The translations under genes and the position numbers were made by a program. This document shows positions 58,708-64,000 of a DNA stretch of 64,000 bases, piece by piece; the first letter of the stretch is position 1, and each line of letters opens with the position of its first letter. Location of the stretch: assembly GCA_037178975.1 (NCBI GenBank), contig JASJZH010000002.1:558001-622000 (forward strand), read 5' to 3'. The stretch comes from Oscheius tipulae (lineage: Eukaryota; Nematoda; Chromadorea; Rhabditida; Rhabditidae). The notes beneath the pieces are model-generated. The model did no database searches. It was not told the origin of the DNA and saw only the letters and a program-made list of their open reading frames with translations.

Positions 58708-60672
58708 ATGTGCTTACGTGCCCTCTTGATATCGGACACCTGGACCCAGATTTTTGCCGAGCCCTTTTTCGAAGGTGAGCCTCATTTTTTGGCTGCTTTT
58801 TCACAGTTCACCCTTTTTTACTTCAAGTAGGCCAAAAAAAACTTCAAAAGATTCGTTTGTTGTCAAAGTATCTGTATTTCGGTCATTTAAACTGCGCGCC
58901 AGAAGTTCTGGGTACGCAAAAGTGCGTCTTAGACATTTACGGGGCATGCAATTTCACAAGTCTTCTTTTCGGCTGTATTTATGCCTAAACCATGTTTTCT
59001 GTGCTCAGAGTGTTGTAAAAAGCCGTGGAGTCGGCTAACCTAGTAGATTGTGCAATAAGGTCCTCAGAAAATCCTATAAAAAAGGATTTTTGGCTTGGAA
59101 AAAGAATAGACTTTGAGGTTAGGGGTCTGTCCTGCGGCTGGCACCTGGAAAAAATCACAAATATCATGAAAAAATAGTAAGCTGTAAAACAGCATTTTTC
59201 AGGCGTTGGGAATGAGGTGATCTTCTCTCTGTTGGTCTTCGCCTTCTTTATCGGCCTCATTCTCTTCCAGCGGTTCCGGGCGCGTCGAGGGTAGCTTTCG
59301 CTTCCATTATCTCGCTATTTTCTCCGCAAATTCAGAGCCCACGTGCACGCCGAGCACCAGGAAGACGTCAGGAACTTTCGTCTCAACGTCGGCCGTCTCT
59401 CGGAGGAGGAAATTAACAAGCGCGTCGCTATGGCCCGGGAGAAAAACGACAAGACTTGCTCAATTTGCATGTGCGACGCCAACTACGCCTGTCTGACCAA
59501 CTGCGGTCATTTGTTCTGCTGCGACTGCGTCGTGAGCTATTGGCAGCACCGGGGCAATATCATGCGGCCTGTCGACTGCGCCTATTGCCGGACACCGGTA
59601 GGATTTCTCGAATGTTTTCGCCTAAAATCGTACAGGTTACGGTACTTTTGCCGGTGGATTGGGTCGAGCGCGACCAGGCTGACTCCCAGGAACACTACAA
59701 CCAAAATGTGACCCAGCTCGACGAGTACAATCATCGCTTCTCCATAGATCGGCCCTATTCCGAGTATTTTGCCGACATTCCCGTGATGATTCCCTTCCTG
59801 ATCAGGAACATCTTCGCCATGGATGGCATCTGGATCATGTTCAGGTAAGGGGGCGGAGTTTTGAGGTTAGGACAGTTTTGTCATGCGGAGCCCAAAAAGC
59901 CCCCTATAACGGCGCCGTCTGGTCTAGCTTGTTAACAGCCCGCACCTTCAGTCAGTGACCTGGCCCGGCACTGTTCCCGATCAGGAGTCAACTGGATAAT
60001 CCAGTCTGGATCCCTGACATCAAAAATCCCCCCGCCGAGTATTTCGAAGAATTTTAGGTTGTATACTAGGGTCCCCCTGTTGGTTTTCCAGAGGTGGGTA
60101 AAATATATTGAGGCGCGATTTTGTCTTTGGGGTGCACTGACATAGACACATTGAGAGGACAGCCTAAAAGAATATGAAAGATACCACATATTGTCCTAAA
60201 AGTTCTATAATACTTTTTGGGCTTCGCATGATCGTCATCTTCTCGGCCGTCATTATCTACGCCCTCATGCCACTGGACATTCTACCCGAGTCGGTCTACG
60301 GCATCGTTGGTCAGTCACCCGTCTCCAATTTCCCCCCACCAAAAAAAGGATTCAGGCTTTCTCGACGACGTCTTCATAATAACTCTCCTCTTGGCCTACA
60401 TGGCCCTAGCGGTTCGACATTTCCTCGCCCGACGCTTCGGAGACAGGCCGCCAGAGGATGCTCGACCGATTGTAGAAGAAGCGGCGGAGGTCCTGAATAA
60501 TGAGATCGAGAGACTTTTCGGGATTGATCTGAATGTGGAAGAAGAGGAGGAACAGGAGTCAGAAGACGAGGAGGAAGAAGAACATCCTGAGGCAGGAGAC
60601 GAGGAGCCCGAGGAAGCTCGTCAAGCTGGAATCGTGGAGCCGGAATCGAACCATCGACACTTAAACGAATAG
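58708..60672 (+). CDS. RNF170: RING finger ubiquitin ligase RNF170
   Basis: Six exons (58708-58774, 59203-59290, 59336-59597, 59636-59844, 60203-60309, 60356-60672) give about 349 residues. A first membrane helix (VIFSLLVFAFFIGLILFQRF) precedes a RING domain with CSICMCDANYAC, TNCGHLFCCDC and a final CAYC pair. The DUF1232 part follows: YNHRFS, IDRPYSEYFADIP, two helices and LPESVYGIVGFLDDVFII. This order is that of RNF170, an ER membrane E3 ligase that ubiquitinates activated IP3 receptors. After the usual end there is a long Glu/Asp-rich tail (EEEEEQESEDEEEEEHPEAG). The acceptor at 60202 (CCTAAAAG) is weak. Confidence 0.9.
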
Positions 60673-61674
60673 GTAAGGCCGCTTTTTTCTTTTAACGTCA
60701 AAAGGTTGACAAACGTCATGCTTTGATAAATACCCGAATGGCGTAGTCGGTTAGCACTCCAGCTAAAATTCCGAAATTGTGCTGGCCTTTTGCAAACACC
60801 TAAAGTCTAACTTATAGTGCATTTTGTACCAAATTAGACTCAAAAACGGGCCACAAAAAATGGCAAAATATGTTTGTTCAAAAAAAAGAATGTCTACAAA
60901 AATGAAACTACGGTGGGACTCCCAGACGCGCCCGATTTCAAATCGAGTTAAATTTCACTCTTTTTGTTTCCAGTTTAGCAGCTCGTCTTTCCGTTTTCTT
61001 TCGTTCTTATTGCTTCTAACATGTTGTTACAGGCAGCCTTTACTGGAAGCAACCACAAACTTTGAAAAATAACGATAACGAAGGCTGTACGCTGATAAGA
61101 TATCTCAAAAAATGCTAAATTTGAATCCCCGCTCTCCCAGGAGTCCCACCACGTAAAAATTTCGGGACACCGTAGTCAATCTTCTTTTTTTTTTTTTTTT
61201 TTTTTTTTTTTTGAACAACCCATCCCCAGCCTTCCTCGTCCAGTTCACAGAATCCGACAGTTTTGAGCGAGTTCTCCTTATGAGACCTGGGATTTTCAGA
61301 TCCTCCGCAGCCCATCGCCGTCTCCGTCCAAGCCGACCCCTCTCCCTCCACTATTGTACCAAGTTTGTATATTTCTAGTCCACTTACGGGTCCCCACGTA
61401 CATATCCTTCTACAAGCCTTTTCCAGTCAAAATTGGCGCTTTTTGAATCCCGAAAATGTGCCCTTTTCACTCTCGAAATCTTGTCATTTTCTATGTCAGG
61501 TACTGGCGGGTCCAATGCTCAAAAAGACCAAATTACCTCCCTCTCCCCTCCCGATTATTATACTTTTTTTGTATTTTGCATTTATACATATATTGCTATA
61601 TCCTGTGTATTTTTCGGGGCACATTTTGGTGGGATTTGGCACCTGAAATGACCTAAAATGGGGATAAATATGGG
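60673..61674. other. Intergenic with tRNA-like remnants and a long T run
   Basis: Near 60737, CGAATGGCGTAGTCGGTTAG is a tRNA-like A-box. Near 61100-61150 the minus strand has GTGGGACTCCTGGGAGAGCG and GGGGATTCAAAT, another tRNA-like remnant, followed on the minus strand upstream by about 28 A (61180-61212 T run). No coding exon recognised; short frames at 61365-61650 are AT-rich and unconvincing. Confidence 0.4.
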
Positions 61675-63266
61675 TCACATGAGGCTGCAGCCTTTCTTCT
61701 TGCCGTTCTTGCCCTCAGTCTCATCGGAAGTCAACTGTAGCTGGCGTTTTTTTTCCATTGCCAGGAGGTTTTGGAAGAGCTCGCTGATGTTCTCGTTGTT
61801 CTTGGCCGATGTCTCGATGAAGCCCGTGCCCCAGTTTCCTGATAGTTTTTCGCCCAGGGCTGTGGAGACTTCGCGCTTCTGAAAACGAGGTTTTTAAAAG
61901 AAAAAAAGGGGTTTAGGACCAAAAAAATACGATAATCTAGGTTAAGACCGTTGAGAGGAGCCGATCCAGATACTAACCAAGCCCAACGTCGTTCGACATG
62001 TCAGATCGAACTAACTTTTACACCAACTCCTTTCCAATCGAACCGAATAGGGTTTTTGTACAGAATGCGATTTTTTGACTATTTTTCTCGACCTATGCCT
62101 TCTCGATAACCGGGCTTTCGTTAAAGTTTCTGTCAGAACAAAATCCAGCTTCAGAGTGATGCAGAAATGAAGAAAAGAGGATATGAAGACCTGTTCTATT
62201 GTACTTTTTAGGGGAAGACTTGTGCCGTCGGCTAGAACATGGTGACGAATAGACTGCACAACAGGAATCGTAAGTAATTCGATAGGCAGGTATCTTAGAG
62301 TCAAACTAGGACAGACCAGCTAACCGACCAAAGGCGCGCGCTGTTCACAAGCCAGGCCAGGGCGCCCTCTGCGTGTAAACCTGACCACGCGAACATTTCG
62401 GTCAAGTTTGCGATGTCTGATCAAACTAACAATAAGCAACATGGCGAAACTACCGCTTGCTCCTGATCTCCCTATCATATTTCACGCGGAACATCGGCTC
62501 AGCCTTTGCCTCCATTTGAAGGAATCTAGAGTCTGAATCTTGAAAGGGCGGTTTCACGCCCAAAAAATAAGCTGGAAGTCAGAGACAGTAAAGGACATCC
62601 ATTGACTAATCTACGGGAGGTAGACAACTGACTACCATTGTCCCATTCTGGAGGCTGTAACTTACCGAATCCTCGTCCTTCTTGTTCCCTACGAGCATGA
62701 TAGGAACCTCGGCGATCCCAGTTCCTTTGACCTCTTTTAGCATAAGAATTATGGGACCGAGTTCTTCCAGAGACTGCTTGCTGGTCACGGAGTAGATCAA
62801 AACGAAGGCATGACCCTTGCTGATGGAGAGTCTTTGCATAGCAGGGAATTGATGCGATCCGGTAGTATCGGTGATCTGCAGGGTGCAAACGTTCTTCTGG
62901 TTGCAGCTTATCACCTGAAAACAGTCCAATTTTGTTGTTTGCTCTCAGAAAACTATTGCCAGGATCCGATCCAGATGTTAACCGAGCTCAACGTTGCTTG
63001 TCCAGCCAGATCGGACTAGCTTTTACACAAAGTCCTGTCAAGACTTCTAGACGAATTTTAGGATTCAAAAAATGACTTTTTGAGTTTTTCATGTTCTGCA
63101 AAACGGAACGGCTTACCTGTCTATAAGTGTCCTCAATAGTTGGAACATAGCTATCGGTGAAGGTTCCCTTTATGAACCTCTGCACAATGGACGACTTCCC
63201 GACTCCGCCGGCACCGAACACCGCCACGCGGTAGTCGGACGAGCCGCCGTCGCCCGACCGGCCGCC
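61675..63266 (-). CDS. DIRAS: DIRAS-family small GTPase (first exon unresolved)
   Basis: Exons 63266-63117, 62914-62666 and 61878-61675 join in phase, about 200 residues. The G1 loop is GAGGVGKSS, switch [17 protein letters not shown]3 [16 protein letters not shown]4 VGNKKDED, G5 ETSAKN, and a C-terminal prenylation box CSLM after a basic stretch GKNGKKKGC. The sequence follows human DIRAS1/2 very closely; DIRAS proteins have Thr-Gly (TTGS) where Ras has Gly-Gln in G3 and low GTPase activity. An upstream exon near 63311-63361 ending at a GTGAGT donor (YRDTEANTSTA) joins in phase, but its start codon is not clear. Both long introns hold 5S-like elements. Confidence 0.92.
61958..62034 (-). repeat. 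5S-rRNA-like element in DIRAS intron
   Basis: Minus strand reads TTCGATCTGACATGTCGAAC, ACGTTGGGCTTGGTTAGTAT, CTGGATCGGC, matching 5S rRNA in order and spacing. Confidence 0.8.
62959..63045 (-). repeat. 5S-rRNA-like element in DIRAS intron (best copy)
   Basis: Minus strand reads GTCCGATCTGGCTGGACAAG, CAACGTTGAGCTCGGTTAAC, ATCTGGATCGGATCCTGGC. This parallels nematode 5S rRNA over about 60 bases, covering most of the internal promoter. The 5' and 3' thirds of 5S rRNA are missing, so it is not a 5S gene. Confidence 0.85.
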
Positions 63267-63514
63267 CTAAAATATCAGTTTTCTTAGGGTCAAAAAAAAT
63301 GGGAACTCACAGCAGTCGAAGTGTTGGCTTCCGTGTCTCTGTATTTTCTGAACGACTGGCTGAAGGGAAAAGAGGGGGAAGTTGCTCTCTCTCTGCCTGG
63401 AAAATTGAGTTTGTGCCGGGCTGGCTCGTTTGTTGAGTGAGAGAGAGAGAGGAAGAAAGAGGGAAGGAATCAACAGAATTAGAAAAAAGGAAATAAAAAG
63501 TAGAAAAAAAAGAT

Positions 63515-63587
63515 TGCCCCGAACCAGGATCGAACTGGTGACCTTTAGATCTTCAGTCTAACGCTCTCCCAACTGAGCTATCGAGGC
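63515..63587 (-). tRNA. tRNA-Phe (GAA)
   Basis: A 73-base cloverleaf on the minus strand: acceptor GCCTCGA pairs with TCGGGGC (one G-T pair), A-box TAGCTCAGTTGGGAG, anticodon loop CTGAAGA giving GAA, and T-arm CCAGTTCGATCCTGG, discriminator A. A run of eight T follows on the minus strand (63503-63511 as A on plus), a Pol III terminator. No intron. This is the only intact tRNA among many tRNA-like sequences here. Confidence 0.95.
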
Positions 63588-64000
63588 ACGGAAGACGCGA
63601 ATTTCCCAATAGGCTCTAGAAACTGGGGGAACGGTAAGGCATGATAGAAAAGGACAAGAGACAGAGATTTGAGGGTAATCTCACTCTCGGACCCATTGTT
63701 TCCTCACTCCCCTCCCCCCGTTTTCATCAATGAAATATGATACTCGCGGGAGCTAAGGCCCCTAAAAGGAAAGAAAGAGGTAATAGACGGAAGCCAATTG
63801 CTTTTCGGGGGGATGAATTCTGCCTCTCTGTCTCTCTCTCTCTCAAACAGGATGAAGTCGAGTGTCCCGGGTAATGTAATTTGGTGTGGGGGCGTGGGCA
63901 CTGAGCAAGAGAAGGCTGCTTCCAGGTAAAAGGTAGCGATCAATGATGAGAAAAAGTCAGAGACAGACATTCTGATTTTCGACCCCTGGCCCCTAGACAG
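63588..64000. other. Right edge, no gene recognised
   Basis: Contains CTCTCTGTCTCTC repeats near 63820-63845. The minus-strand 88-codon frame at 63704-63970 has no recognisable features. Confidence 0.35.

Overview
The window is nuclear DNA from an invertebrate animal, most likely a nematode. Genes are split by short GT-AG introns (about 33 to 100 bases, acceptors of the TTTCAG type) and sit close together on both strands. Two families typical of nematodes are present: a ZP-domain cuticlin and acyltransferase-3/SGNH (OAC-type) proteins. The exact clade is not proven. An ERK5-type MAP kinase and a selenoprotein-P-like protein would be unusual in Caenorhabditis, so a divergent nematode or another ecdysozoan is possible. 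Exon models were built by hand from reading frames and splice sites; most boundaries keep phase, but single positions may be off by a base or two. Layout: 0-3 kb, a decayed duplicate of part of the 10-13 kb gene, then a cuticlin. 3.4-8.2 kb, a gene for a secreted protein interrupted by a 4.2 kb element with about 180 bp inverted terminal repeats; the element carries a class-3 lipase and a broken protein-primed family-B DNA polymerase, as in Maverick/Polinton elements. 10.4-13.4 kb, a selenoprotein-P-domain protein with Gln-rich and Cys-rich extensions (minus). 14.4-15.3 kb, a head-to-head inverted duplication. 15.6-22 kb, a broken and an intact OAC-type acyltransferase with a dead mariner between them. 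22.5-36.9 kb, a housekeeping cluster: eIF2B epsilon, EMC5, NDUFAF6, TMEM9, mitoribosomal mS38 and two tandem PLGRKT paralogues. 38.8-42.5 kb: CHMP4/Snf7, a GT31 glycosyltransferase and a DRAM/TMEM150-family membrane protein. 43.3-46.7 kb looks empty. 46.7-57.5 kb: an ERK5-like MAP kinase with a TQY activation motif, WDR31 and a condensin CAP-G-like protein. 57.8-63.3 kb: a dynactin-p24-like coiled-coil protein, RNF170, a DIRAS GTPase; then tRNA-Phe at 63.5 kb. Between and inside genes there are three repeat classes: (1) GACAGAGA / TGACAG simple repeats that fill introns of some genes and are absent from others; (2) many degenerate tRNA-like elements, including a roughly 370 bp composite with two opposed tRNA-like parts; (3) at least six intronic copies of a sequence matching the internal-promoter region of 5S rRNA. 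These largely explain why some introns are long. Functionally the intact genes are a mix of mitochondrial (NDUFAF6, mS38, PLGRKT), ER/endolysosomal (EMC5, RNF170, TMEM9, CHMP4), signalling (MAPK, DIRAS), translation (eIF2B epsilon, tRNA-Phe) and cuticle genes. Several same-strand pairs are very close (EMC5-NDUFAF6, the PLGRKT pair, p24-RNF170), compatible with operons.
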